64,000 nt of DNA, taken from Drosophila pseudoobscura. Its lineage: Eukaryota; Arthropoda; Insecta; Diptera; Drosophilidae. Each line of letters begins with the position of its first letter. Position 1 is the first letter of the stretch. The notes beneath the pieces are model-generated. The model did not search any database. It had not been told where the DNA came from and saw only the letters and a list, made by a program, of their open reading frames with translations. Positions 24,084 to 36,780 of this stretch are shown piece by piece. A program made the position numbers and the translations under genes. The stretch is taken from contig NC_046679.1 in assembly GCF_009870125.1 (NCBI RefSeq), positions 3,844,001-3,908,000 on the forward strand. The letters are read 5' to 3'.

Positions 24084-25787
24084 CAGGGGTGGTCAAAAGT
24101 ATTTACACAACGAGTTTTTTTTTGCATGTTCAATTTCAGGAGCTTTTCCTGTGGTTGTTGAAAGCTAAATAAAAAAAAAAACTTTTAGGCCAAAAAGATT
24201 GATCTACTAGCAATTGAATGAGAGAAGAATTGGAAAAGATAACTGTTTGTACGAATAAGGAGAAGCAAATTAAGTGATGCTTATCAGTTGTCAAAATTAT
24301 TTACACACATTTTTAATGCTGCAGAAGTATTTACACAAAACTTTAAGTTAATTTTTTATTATGATTTAATGATTTTTTTTTTAATTTGTTGGATGAATAA
24401 TAATAATAATGATTAATATTTTGTAATTCCACCTTTGGCATCAATAACTGCTTGCAACCTGGCTGGTACTGATTCCACTAAGTGGCGAGCATATCCAAGT
24501 TCCAATTTCGACCAAATTTCCTTTACTTCCTCGATGGTAACGTCGCGTTTTCGGTTTTTATCAATTGTTCTTTGTCCTTTAATAAGCGACCAAACATTTT
24601 CTATGATATTGAGATCAGGGCTCTGCGCAGGCCAGGGAAGAACAGCCACATTGAGATCTCGTAAAAATTTTGTAGGTGCCGATCCCTTGTGGCATGGAGC
24701 ATTGTCTTGCTGTAAAATCCAGTCGGAGATGGGAAATAGCCTGTCACCAGACACAAAAGCATGTTCATTCAGTATAACAAGATACCGGGTCTGATTCAGA
24801 GTGCCTTCTATTGGAACAAAGTCTCCAAATCCGTAGTAAGACATGCACCCCCAGAACATCACTGTGCCTCCACCAAATCTGTTTAATGGTTGCACTGCAC
24901 TTTGTTTTTTTGCTTGTCGTAGATGCATAAATCTTTTACAGAATGAGCCTTGGAACTGGAAAGCTACTTCATCTGTCCATAAAACATTGTACCAAAACTC
25001 CTTTGGTTTTTTAACGTATTCCAATGCGAATGAGAGGCGTTTTGCTTTATTTGCCTCGGAAATTTCTATTATTTTTCGCACTGTATACGTTCGTATGTCG
25101 ATCTCCTTCAATCTCCGACGTATTGTAGCATCACAGACTTTTTTGCCAATCAATTGTTGCGAATCTGCAGACAATTTAACTGGGCTTATCGACGGATTTT
25201 TATCGACTATGCCAATTAAACGTCTACATTCCCGTTCATCCATCGCTTGTTTCCTTCCACTTCTTTTTAAATTCTGTAAATTTCCATTCGTGTCCTTTTT
25301 CTTTTCCAGATTATAAACGGTTTTTCTACAAATTTTGTAAGTTTTGGCCAGTTCCGACGCTGAAACCCCGCTTTTAAATTTTGTAACGATCTCGGATCGA
25401 GTTTCAACAGACAACTCCTTTGTCTTCACCATTTTACTAAGTTAATTTTAAATTTTAAATTAAATTTACTTATTGCAACTGCAATAAACGAAAAAACGAC
25501 TGCACTAAGTCAAACCAAGTCTAAGAATAAGCTCTAATTTACATTGTGTAAATACTTCTGAAGCAATGCAAATTTGTGTAAATACTTTTGACAACAGTTC
25601 ACATGCTTCTATTTTTAGCCCATTAACAGTTATTTTTCCAATTCTTCTTTCAACCAATTCCTAGTAGATCAAGCTTTTTGCCCGTAAAGCTTTTTTTTGT
25701 ATTTTGATTTCAACAACAACAAAAACAACTCCTAAACTTGAACATGCAAAAAAAAACTCGTTGTGTAAATACTTTTGACCACCCCTG
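24084..25787 (-). mobile_element. Complete Tc1-like (DD34E) transposon with IR/DR ends
   Basis: The 1,704-bp element begins CAGGGGTGGTCAAAAGTATT and ends with the inverse, flanked by TA on both sides (24082-24083 and 25788-25789), the expected target duplication. The inverted repeats are imperfect and about 250 bp long. Each contains three direct repeats of a GTATTTACACAA core: left at about 24098, 24299 and 24328; right at about 25545, 25576 and 25764. This resembles the IR/DR layout of Minos, S and Paris-type elements. It encodes one intact transposase on the minus strand. I cannot name the family. Confidence 0.92.
24413..25432 (-). CDS. Tc1-like transposase, apparently intact
   Basis: A single uninterrupted frame of 339 residues, the normal length for the family. 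An N-terminal helix-turn-helix (about residues 8-45, TRSEIVTKFKSGVSASELAK and RKTVYNLEK) is followed by a basic linker (KRSGRKQ) and a second DNA-binding part (PVKLSADSQQLIG-K-V). The DDE catalytic domain shows WTDE (about 150-153), QQDNAPCHKG (about 241) and SPDLNIIENVW (about 276). The spacing between the second Asp and the Glu is 34 residues, giving DD34E. The enzyme would cut and paste its own element at TA sites in the nucleus. No stop or frameshift is seen, so the copy is young or still active. The gene opposes the host transcript. Confidence 0.93.
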   Translation of the reverse strand: MVKTKELSVETRSEIVTKFKSGVSASELAKTYKICRKTVYNLEKKKDTNGNLQNLKRSGRKQAMDERECRRLIGIVDKNPSISPVKLSADSQQLIGKKVCDATIRRRLKEIDIRTYTVRKIIEISEANKAKRLSFALEYVKKPKEFWYNVLWTDEVAFQFQGSFCKRFMHLRQAKKQSAVQPLNRFGGGTVMFWGCMSYYGFGDFVPIEGTLNQTRYLVILNEHAFVSGDRLFPISDWILQQDNAPCHKGSAPTKFLRDLNVAVLPWPAQSPDLNIIENVWSLIKGQRTIDKNRKRDVTIEEVKEIWSKLELGYARHLVESVPARLQAVIDAKGGITKY

Positions 25788-27720
25788 TATACAGCCAGAG
25801 AAAAGGGCATTTTATAGTTAATTTTTAGTGCCAAGATCTTAAAATGAATATCAAGCGATTTGCTACGAGAATAGAAATTGTAAGAAGAAAGTGCAAATCT
25901 TTAAAGGAAATATATTTTATATTTAAAAAATATATATTTCAAATTTAAATAAACAAATATTTCTTATTTAAAAAAAATATATTTCAAATTAAAATTATTT
26001 GGTTAAATTGCCTGTCCAGGTTTCTAGGGTAGAGGTCCTCTTAGATCATCCTGTTGGGCATGTCGACTGGTTGTATTTTGTAATTAAATATTTCTGTATA
26101 TATTATATACATTTTTAAGTGTTTTATATTTTTATTAAAAATACTTTTTCATACATTTATGGACGCTCCGAAAGAGGGAAAGAAGGAAGTAAAGGGGAGA
26201 ATATATGTAAGAAGAATGAGTGAAAAGGCAGAGATTCTACCTTGGGCTCAAGGACCGCTTCAAAATATGGCTGTGGTGGACCCAAGGGCTTTTCGAGATT
26301 GAGTACGACTTCAACGAATATTGAATCCAATTACTATGGGTGTGTTTCCCTCTACTACCCCACTTTCTCTGAGTGTACATGAGTGATATTCTTCCCCCGA
26401 AAATACACTCCCTTTTCCCGCAATGTTGTGGGCCACTGTGCCGTGACCGCTTGTGGTGGTCCCTTCTGCCTCGTTGGTGAAATGTATATCAAGAACAGCA
26501 GACACACTCGCCCCGGACATGCCCCAACTATCATTCAACGGGGCTGCCACACCACTGACACAATTTCAATTTGCAACAAACTAAAGTTTGAGCGCGCGAA
26601 AAATGCAAATGCAACACGTGCCCTGGTCCCTACCCCCCAACCACTTCCCCCCGCCCCTATAAAATGGCCATTAAATTAAATGTATGCGACAATAAATTAA
26701 ATAAAATATGCAATATACAGAGCGAGAGAGGGCGAGGGAGAGCGAGTGAGTGTCGCCCCTGCCACCTTCTTTTTTCTCCCTCTCTCTCTCATTCCCGTTG
26801 TTGTTATTGTTGTTGTTGTGCGTGGGGCATCGCTGACATCATATGCCATCATCTGTTGTGGCACCGCCGCAGCTGGCTCTGGGGTTGAGCGGTTTTTTGG
26901 GCGTGGCTCGGGCTCCCCCGCTCGCTGCATTTGCATGCTAATGGAGGAACGCTGTCTGTAATTTATGCCCTGTTTTTTGTTGTCTTTGTTATTCTTATCG
27001 CTGTGCCACACAGTGTTTCGCAAGGTCAAGCGGTGCGCCAACTTCCGGACAAGTTGAATAGCCGTAAAGTAACACAAATCATGAATAACAATTGTACGTA
27101 CGTACATATATCTCTGACGAAATGCAGGATTTATTAAGTGAAAAATGAACAGGGGAAAAGACTGAACGGATTCCTATGCAGATATCTCCTTGAAAGACAG
27201 AAGAACAGGGAGGATCGGCACGAATCTAGTGTGTCCATTCGCTTATGGGAACATTGTGTCCACGCAAGTCGCCGGAGGTGCCGCCGAATCGAAAGCGTGA
27301 CCCACGTCTCGCCGTCTCGCTCTGCCATTCAGTCCTTATGGGTCATGACTCAATCTCTTTCTCGAGAGAGAGTGAGCCATCGCCCTTGTTTTTGTGAGAT
27401 TTGCTGCCATAACCGTCCCTTGTGTGCCTTGTACATGGCCTCGCACTGAAAGGTCTCTGTGAAGGCCTCATGAGTGGAGGATTGGACACCCTTTCTCCTG
27501 CCCCTTGTTGGTGCCGCTTTGATGAAGAACAGCTGTTCCGCCCGTGTATTTGTCTTGCTCGAAGATTAGTGTGGAATATTTATGATTGGGGAGGTGTTTG
27601 TGGCCAGATTGTCCAAAAAAGGCGCCATTGGAGGCACATCGGCAGCAGCTCAAGGCTGCCTCCTAGGGTGGATGGAATACCCTTTGGTAAAACGGCTCCA
27701 GTGTCCTATCCAGTGCTCTA
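25788..27720 (+). other. Intron, no gene seen
   Basis: AT-rich DNA next to the transposon (25900-26160, TTTAAATATA-rich), then mixed intronic sequence with GAGAG/CTCTC tracts near 26720-26795 and a TTGTTGTTATTG tract. No supported coding region. Confidence 0.35.
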
Positions 27721-27724
27721 TCTA

Positions 27725-28375
27725 TAGTCCTCGACGTCAAAGGCGTGCTGCAGCTGCAGCCGGAATTCTTCCATCCGGGCATCGTATTGCAGCAGCAACA
27801 GTGACTCCAGGGTCTCCAGGGAGGATATACTCTGTGGCGGTTTGGAAAGAAGGCATTACTCGTGACGGGGAAACGCTCAGTTTGTCCATTTTCCGGCGTG
27901 CCGCAAAGCGCAAAAGCTGCAACTGGCTGGCGTGGTAGCCTGTGCCTTGCCACTGCAGCTCCTTGCAGTTGTCGCTGGATTTTGAAGGCCCGCATAGCCC
28001 AAAGATAGTCCCGCATGAAGACCGTTTGCCCATCATTAATCCATCATTCGTTCTCTTCAAAGAGCTGCTCGAATTTCGCCATTAGCTTCTCCACAAGACG
28101 CTCCCTAGTTTCACTCCTTCCTCTGGAAACGCAGCTCTGACCAGGTGGGGGGCACTCGTTTCGTTGTGGAAACACAGGCAGAGCCATGGAAATCCTCACA
28201 GAGATTGACACTGAGCAGTATCCGTGCCTGCTTCGGCTTCTCGAGAGCTAATCTGCAAGAGATTCGAGTGCTGCAGGGGCGAAACGGATACGCAGAACAG
28301 GAGGGGCATGATGGATGCTCAAGAGACACTTTCGACGGCTCTGAGGCTGTCGGGAGTCGCCTCTTATCAGGCACA
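27725..28375 (-). pseudogene. Decayed coding region nested in the intron
   Basis: Read on the minus strand, several protein-like blocks follow one another in different frames: ETRERLVEKLMAKFEQLFEE, then QTVFMRDYLWAMRAFKIQ, then KELQWQGTGYHASQLQLLRF with KMDKLSVS, then SISSLETLESLLLLQYD and MEEFRLQLQHAFDVEDY, ending at a TAG near 27724. The local amino-acid composition (Leu/Glu/Arg-rich, heptad-like) looks like helical or coiled-coil protein rather than random DNA, but at least two frameshifts break it. The family is not recognised. It could be a dead nested gene, or an intact gene with introns that I cannot resolve. Confidence 0.35.
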
Positions 28376-31300
28376 CTCCATTATCCAGAGGAATCATATT
28401 TAATTCTCAATTAAATTCAATCGATTTTCGACTAGAGATGGCCCTCCCCCGTCCTGCTGCTGCCACCGAAGGTTCTCCACAGTGGAATGTGGGGCATGCT
28501 TGTGGCATGTGTTGCTCATTTGGGCGTGTTGTTGTCGATTTCGATTAGCAGCCTCTTATACGAGTTTGTACACCTGCTGCTGCTGCTCCGGGAATTAGCA
28601 TCCATCCATCACGACGGCAGCTCCACTTAGGCCATAACTTTCGATGGCATCTGCCTCTTGAAGCTGGTTAACACATCGTTGCCACAAATTGGCTGCCCAT
28701 CCCCAGCCTCCAGCCAATGGCTGTGGGCCCCGAAATAGGGTCTCCATGTATGGATTTTTGGAACCACTTTTTCCAGGCAAAAATTTAATTAACTGCCAAA
28801 AACTGATTCAATTATTGCTTCATTCAATACGCGATGATATTGGATAATTGGCAGGCTAAATCTCTGTATCTCTGGCCTTCGATTTGCCCTAATTACACTT
28901 CAAACACACAGCTGCCACAGTGTGGCATCAACAGAAAACCAACAATATTTAACACTAAATTTAACTCTTCCTCTCTCCCTCCCTCTCTGTCACGATTGGG
29001 ATAGTTTTTGTTTGCTTTTGTGGCAGTATTTTCCTTGAAACTTGTGTGCTTTCTTCTCGGCCAACAAATGCAAGTGACAGGCAATTTAAACTGCAGTTAA
29101 AGCTGGCAACAAAAGGGGAGAATTTTCCATTTTCCAGAGCAGTTTAGAAGCGCTTTGTGTGGCTGGCTAAATATTTTAAGGAAAATTGTGCAGGGAAATA
29201 TTTTATTTTATCAAAAAGGGGACCAATTTATTGGTAAATGTTTTTAACAAGCTTTAAAGAGCAGTAGATGAAAGATGAAGGCCTTACGTTCGGCCTTAAT
29301 GGAAAGAGAGTTAAGACCTTGCCATATCTTCGCCGAAATAGGGACCGATATTGATCCGGAAAGGAGGTTTTTGAAGCAGCTTTATTTGTGTATTAGATGC
29401 GCATTCAAGCCAATCTATTGTTCCCATTTAAAGCTCCACATTACTCCCGTTTTTCAGTTCTTTTATGACCTCGAATGTCTTTTTTCCCCGCAGTGTAAAT
29501 CGCTGGGATTCCCTTCCCTGCTGGCCATTTGGCTGTCACTCTGCCTTTGTGTCTGGTTGCCTGGTTGCCGGTTACTTAACTTCAACTCAAGCCAACAATC
29601 CACGTGGCTGCTCGCTTGATGTCAACTTGAATTCCGCTGATGTGCGGTGCACTTGACCGTGTCCCGTGCCCCGTGTCCCGTGTCCGGAGTGGCAGCGGAA
29701 ATGCAGCAATTAAGCGGCAATAAGCTGGACCCAATGTGCACGCACAGGCCACGCCCAGTTTTCTTTTGTGTTTGTGTGTGTGTGTGTGGCAGGGGCACGT
29801 GTCAGCAGGGCTAAATCAAAGCAGACTTTGGTGGCGTCTCCGACAGAGACGAGGCAGGCTGCCCCTCTCCCTCTCTCCGCCTGTCTGTGTGTGTGCAATC
29901 ACAACGAACATTAATTAAACCTGGAGCTTAGGAGACTCCAGACAACGACCACGTGCTCCTGCATTCACTCGTAATTGACCTGACCCTTGGCCTTTGTGTG
30001 CCTCTGGGAAAAATTAATTCCATTCGAAAAAGCTACTTGGAAATGCCCTTTCAGGCATCGAGGCAGACGGACAGAAGGACAGACAGACAGAGACAAACAT
30101 TTCGACAGTTTTCAGTTCAATTAAGAAGATTGCCAGAGAAATGGACTCGTAATGGAAGGACACTGAATGCCACAAGGATTCGCCTGTCTGGAGACGAAAT
30201 TTTAAAGCAACCATCGGTAGGGAGGCTGAGTGCCAAAGAGAAGCAGCAAGCCCAAGGATCTGCTACTCCGAGAACAGTTTTCCATAGTTGGGGATTTGGA
30301 GATGGCTTCACAGCGAAAACGAGGGGGGGGCATCGTTTTCCACTTATCCATTGCCACGCCCACTCATTCATCAATAAACGACTGAAAGGACAAGGTTGTA
30401 AAACGTCAAGCAGCTGTCAGGACAGACTGTACCCCCCATCCACCCCCCACAGGGTTTATTAATTTGATTAAACACACATGGAACATGGCATATAACCCAA
30501 ATATCTGCCTCCTTGTGCTCCATTTTGGGGCCAGGACACGCTTCTGCTTCGTTTGGGCCAGGTCCTCTGTCGCTTCTGGCGCTTCTGTGGTGGGGGGTTG
30601 GGCGAAGGAGGCCAAACACGCAGTTATTGAAAGACAAACAGAGAGAGAAACATGAAGAGAGAGAGAAACACACGGGGGGACATGGAGACACAGAGAAACA
30701 TGAAGAGACACAGGGAGAGACAGAAAGAGACACGAGCAAAGGAAAGGAAACCCTGGGCTGACAGTCGAGAAGGAAACGGAAATGCCAAAAGGCAAGTGCG
30801 TGTGCCTGCATATGCCACAAGAGGCGGCACATGCGGCACACGAAGCGGCTAGTGGGGTGGGGGGGGGGAACGGGGAGGCAAGTGACAAGTGTGTGGAGCA
30901 GATGTAAAGGTGATATCGGGGTCATTGTAGTGTTTGTCGAAAAAAACGATGTCAATATGGAACAACACCAAAGACAAGGGGCAACATGGGGGGGCAACAT
31001 GGCAGTTGACATAGTTAGACAACCGAAAGGGAGTCGTCTCTCAAGGGGGGAGTGGGGGGTGGGGCTGTGCTTTACAACCGAGATACAATGCAGCTGCATG
31101 ATAAAAAAACAAAGAGAGGGAGACAGAGAGAGGGGGAGAGAGGGAGAACAGAGAACGGAGCCACAAATTGGAATATCAGCAACGCAATTCAATAAACAGA
31201 GAGAATATGGAATAATCCAATTCCGTATCAAATATTCAATTTCCATGTTTATTGAATTGCTTTTGCGAGATTTCAATTTATGGCAAGGCTCTCGGGGGGG

Positions 31301-32340
31301 GTGGCTGCCAGAGGAGCTTATCAATAATAAATATATAAAATAAATAAGAACAAACCGGAGAAGACAACCGTAAACGGAACTGCAAAAATGTACAAAATAT
31401 TATCTTTCCTGAAATGCAAATTGGAACGAGAGATAACCAGTAGGAAGACCAATTTATTGTAGGGCAGAAGTGTCCGCATCGACACCAAGTCGAGTCCAGA
31501 AGTCCAGGCAGAAACAACCACCGACCGAGAGGCGTTGCCGCATGACGCGGGACCTTGAATGAATATTTATGGATATCTGACCTTTTTGTGGGATTTTAAA
31601 GAGGGATTTGAAGTATAAAATAATCGAAAGAAAACATTTAAAACGTAATTTACAATCTGCTGAATGCCACTCCATAGTTTCCTCGATCTTCTAGAACTTC
31701 TCTTTGCTTTATGAAGCAGATATAGAGGCTGTTTCCAGGAGGTACTGTTTTGCAACCCACTTGGGCCCTTAAGTTGCAAATTTAAATCCTTTTAAGAGCC
31801 CTTTGAGTGCAGTATTTGATGTGATTTACCTCCCGACTTTGCCGACAGAATCATACGATGATTGGTTTATACGATGATATACGATGATGCTTACATTTAG
31901 TCATATTTAAGAATAATTCTAAGTGACTTCAAAGTCTTGATTTTCTGGGAATAAAATAAAATATTCAGGCTGTTGTTCAGCCGATGTTTTGCCGTAAACA
32001 GCGGCTCTTCTTCACTTTATAGCACACCCCTCTAGAACCCAAATAATCCTCATTGAAGCCCACTTTTCTTGGGGGTTTTTCCTCTGCCACTAAGCAGGAA
32101 AAATCATAGTTTTTCTAGAGCTTATCCCCAAAACAAATCGACGTTTGGCAGTTGCCCTGCTTGGGAGTTAATAAATGTATCATAACTCTGGAAATGGCAC
32201 AAAATTGCAGGATATAAAAGGGGGAATGGAATGGGCACGACATGTGCAGAGTGTTCTTTCGCCACTTCAGATGTTCTCTTGGCCCCGAAATTGTGTGTCG
32301 TCTGTTGAGTGCTGAAAAATGCATGGAAAGTGCAGCAGCA
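28376..32340 (+). other. Intron, no gene seen
   Basis: Intronic DNA with GACAGA tracts near 30070-30090, a TGTG tract near 29773-29788, GAGAGA/CACAGAGA tracts near 30640-30735 and 31115-31150, and short G runs. No RNA gene or coding region is recognised. Confidence 0.35.
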
Positions 32341-32492
32341 ACCCCCCCCCCCCCCCCCCAGGAAGTTTGAGGGAAGCCTGCCAAAGGAGGCAAAGGAGGG
32401 CAAGGATACGGCATTCCGTACGCCGTGAGGCAGTCATGCCATATACGAAAATCCTTTGCCAAGAATGATGATGATGATGATGATGATGATGA
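32341..32492. repeat. Poly-C run and GAT microsatellite
   Basis: A run of about 18 C lies near 32341-32359, and an ATG/GAT trinucleotide tract at about 32464-32492. Both are simple repeats within the intron. The GAT tract gives runs of Asp or Met in overlapping frames that are not genes. Confidence 0.8.
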
Positions 32493-34115
32493 GGGCGGTG
32501 TCAGGCTTAATCTTGGCATTTATATACGTGATCCTTTGCCTGCTCCGCCCCGTACTCTGGCGGAATTTTCATATTTTCCTGTGCATGAAATGCATTTATG
32601 TAGCCATGAAAAATGTAGGTTTAATTAAGCGTTCACCCTGGGGCCACCTCATCGTGCCAGCATCCCGACAGCATCCTGTTCCCATTTTGCTCTGCCTGGC
32701 ATACGGCATTGTCCTGGATGTCCTGCTGGATGCCCGCATTGAATCCGCATCCGGTGCCCGAGAATTCACAGCATCGTTAAACACAATGCCAGGTTTTTTG
32801 GCAGCAGCAGCCCACGGGACGGAGAGCACTTGGGAGAGGCTGCCATTGTATTACAGAATTAAGCGCATCTGAAAGCCGAACTCGATGAGCATTTGCCTGG
32901 ATCTGTGCTGTGTGGGAATACCCTTTGAAGGATGGGGGCTACATGGAGTTCGGGAATCGCTTAAGGATTGAGTGGCGCCAAAGGGATGCCTCCTTTTTAC
33001 TCACTCTAAAACACTGAAGTAGTTCCCTGAAAAATACCCAAAAAATCTGTACAGTGTCAGGCGTTTACCTGTGAATGGCAATGGCACCAATGTGAATGGC
33101 AAAAGTCACCGATGGGATTTTCGCTGTTTTTTTCGGGTTGTTTGTAGTTTTTCAATGAAAAGCTTTCCAAGGAATCAATTGCCGCCCCTTTTTGGGCTCT
33201 ATTTCGGAGGATTTTCCATCATTGAAATGGAGTTTATCGTTTAAAAACCCATCGGAAAAGTAAAATAAAAGATGGAGACACTTCTTGAGGATTTATTTTT
33301 TATTCTTCTGAGCTATTTTCAAGGGTATTTCCCCTTCGTTGTTGCTGATTTTGTGGGTTTTTTTTTATAAGTTTTTTTCTACCCATTTTTTGTACTCGTT
33401 TGTCATCGCCTGCAGCCAGGGGGGGAGCGGGGCTGGAGCGCTTGAAAATCGATACGGAAGCGTTCCTCAGTGCTTCTTTTGGGTGTTGCCCCTGAGCTGA
33501 TTTCGGCTCCTGTTTTTTGCACGTACAACGAATTTGGCTGGATTTGTACCTTGGCTTTGGTTCGGGACTCTACTGCTGTGTTGCCCCTCGGCAAACAGTT
33601 TGCTGCAATATTTGATCTGTTGTTTACTCTCCCGATTGTCGCCTCCTCTGACGAGTCCTACACACCAGGCCATGCAGTATCTCTAGATGGTATGAGAGCG
33701 GAACGGAACCCTATCCCAATATGCATATATTTATCCGTGTCTGCGCACTATTTGTAATGCATGGAATATATTTTGTTTACGAAAAGTTATGGCGTGAATA
33801 ATTGAACGAGTCAACAAGTCGGATAACTTATTACTTAAACATGAGCCGGGCCACTGGCACCGCCCCGTCCCGCCCATGCGTCCATGGGTCCATGCCTCCA
33901 TGGAGTCCATCATCATCGTAATCAACGGCGCAAGCGAATTTTACAAAAAAAAAATAAAATACTCAAATGCGAAACGAAACCAAAATATGTATGCAAATAC
34001 AAATTAATGGAGTACTTCCTGTCTGCCATCCTTTCGGCAATAAAAAACAAACAAGAAAGAGTGCTGTCGAGTGGGGATTCGACGAGCAGGTTCCCTGTAA
34101 AGAGCGGGTCTTGTA
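32493..34115 (+). other. Intron, no gene seen
   Basis: Intronic sequence with no recognised gene or element. A CCATGG-rich stretch (CCATGGGTCCATGCCTCCAT) lies near 33882-33905. Confidence 0.35.
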
Positions 34116-34117
34116 TC

Positions 34118-36760
34118 TCAAGAATAACAATTATAATAATAGTTATTCAATAAAAATCAAGAATAACAATTATAATAATAGTTATAATAACAATTATAAT
34201 AACAGTTATTCTATAAAAATCAAGAATAACAATTATAATAACAGTTATTCAATAAAAATCAAGAATAACAATTATAATAATAGTTATTTTATAAAAATCA
34301 AGAATAACAATTATAATAATAGTTATTCTATAAAAATCAAGAATAACAATTATAATAACAGTTATTCGATAAAAATCAAGAATAACAATTATAATAACAG
34401 TTATTCCATAAAAATCAAGAATAACAATTATAATAACAGTTATTCGATAAAAATCAAGAATAACAATTATAATAACAGTTATTCAATAAAAATCAAGAAT
34501 AACAATTATAATAATAGTTATTCTATAAAAATCAAGAATAACAATTATAATAATAGTTATTCAATAAAAATCAAGAATAACAATTATAATAACAGTTATT
34601 CAATAAAAATCAAGAATAACAATTATAATAATAGTTATTCAATAAAAATCAAGAATAACAATTATAATAACAGTTATTCAATAAAAATCAAGAATAACAA
34701 TTATAATAACAGTTATTCCATAAAAATCAAGAATAACAATTATAATAACAGTTATTCGATAAAAATCAAGAATAACAATTATAATAACAGTTATTCCATA
34801 AAAATCAAGAATAACAATTATAATAACAGTTATTCAATAAAAATCAAGAATAACAATTATAATAACAGTTATTCAATAAAAATCAAGAATAACAATTATA
34901 ATAATAGTTATTCTATAAAAATCAAGAATAACAATTATAATAACAGTTATTCGATAAAAATCAAGAATAACAATTATAATAACAGTTATTCCATAAAAAT
35001 CAAGAATAACAATTATAATAACAGTTATTCAATAAAAATCAAGAATAACAATTATAATAATAGTTATTCTATAAAAATCAAGAATAACAATTATAATAAC
35101 AGTTATTCAATAAAAATCAAGAATAACAATTATAATAACAGTTATTCAATAAAAATCAAGAATAACAATTATAATAACAGTTATTCCATAAAAATCAAGA
35201 ATAACAATTATAATAACAGTTATTCGATAAAAATCAAGAATAACAATTATAATAACAGTTATTCAATAAAAATCAAGAATAACAATTATAATAATAGTTA
35301 TTCAATAAAAATCAAGAATAACAATTATAATAATAGTTATAATAACAATTATAATAACAGTTATTCTATAAAAATCAAGAATAACAATTATAATAACAGT
35401 TATTCGATAAAAATCAAGAATAACAATTATAATAATAGTTATTCAATAAAAATCAAGAATAACAATTATAATAACAGTTATTCGATAAAAATCAAGAATA
35501 ACAATTATAATAACAGTTATTCAATAAAAATCAAGAATAACAATTATAATAATAGTTATTTTATAAAAATCAAGAATAACAATTATAATAACAGTTATTC
35601 CATAAAAATCAAGAATAACAATTATAATAATAGTTATTCAATAAAAATCAAGAATAACAATTATAATAATAGTTATAATAACAATTATAATAACAGTTAT
35701 TCTATAAAAATCAAGAATAACAATTATAATAACAGTTATTCTATAAAAATCAAGAATAACAATTATAATAATAGTTATTCTATAAAAATCAAGAATAACA
35801 ATTATAATAATAGTTATTCTATAAAAATCAAGAATAACAATTATAATAACAGTTATTCAATAAAAATCAAGAATAACAATTATAATAACAGTTATTCAAT
35901 AAAAATCAAGAATAACAATTATAATAACAGTTATTCAATAAAAATCAAGAATAACAATTATAATAACAGTTATTCCATAAAAATCAAGAATAACAATTAT
36001 AATAACAGTTATTCAATAAAAATCAAGAATAACAATTATAATAATAGTTATTCTATAAAAATCAAGAATAACAATTATAATAATAGTTATTCGATAAAAA
36101 TCAAGAATAACAATTATAATAACAGTTATTCAATAAAAATCAAGAATAACAATTATAATAATAGTTATTCTATAAAAATCAAGAATAACAATTATAATAA
36201 TAGTTATAATAACAATTATAATAACAGTTATTCTATAAAAATCAAGAATAACAATTATAATAACAGTTATTCGATAAAAATCAAGAATAACAATTATAAT
36301 AATAGTTATAATAACAATTATAATAACAGTTATTCTATAAAAATCAAGAATAACAATTATAATAACAGTTATTCTATAAAAATCAAGAATAACAATTATA
36401 ATAATAGTTATTCGATAAAAATCAAGAATAACAATTATAATAACAGTTATTCTATAAAAATCAAGAATAACAATTATAATAACAGTTATTCTATAAAAAT
36501 CAAGAATAACAATTATAATAATAGTTATTCTATAAAAATCAAGAATAACAATTATAATAACAGTTATTCTATAAAAATCAAGAATAACAATTATAATAAC
36601 AGTTATTCTATAAAAATCAAGAATAACAATTATAATAACAGTTATTCTATAAAAATCAAGAATAACAATTATAATAATAGTTATTATATAAAAATCAAAA
36701 ATAACAATTATAATAATATTTATTCAATAAAAATCAAAAATAAAAATATAAAATATATAT
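34118..36760 (+). repeat. 39-bp minisatellite, about 65 units
   Basis: Units of 39 bases (core CAAGAATAACAATTATAATA then a RYAGTTATTCNATAAAAAT-type half) repeat head to tail for 2.6 kb with very little divergence. Five interruptions add a 24-base half-unit. The period is divisible by three and one frame has no stop, so the array is part of a 936-codon open frame (33967-36777) that would encode SIKIKNNNYNNSY repeats. Units differ almost only at two positions: the third base of the TCN codon and an AAT/AAC codon. The last units are degenerate. I treat it as an intronic minisatellite. Translation is not supported by a promoter or a recognised protein. Confidence 0.95.
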
Positions 36761-36780
36761 ATAAATATATAATATAAATC

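Noticed and set aside
30371-31324. A 317-codon minus-strand frame rich in Ser, Leu, Cys and Phe
   Set aside because: It is a reading of GAGAGA/ACACAG simple repeats in the intron. It has no domain and no splice or start context.
34118-36760. CRISPR array
   Set aside because: The repeats are contiguous without unique spacers, and the genome is an animal's.
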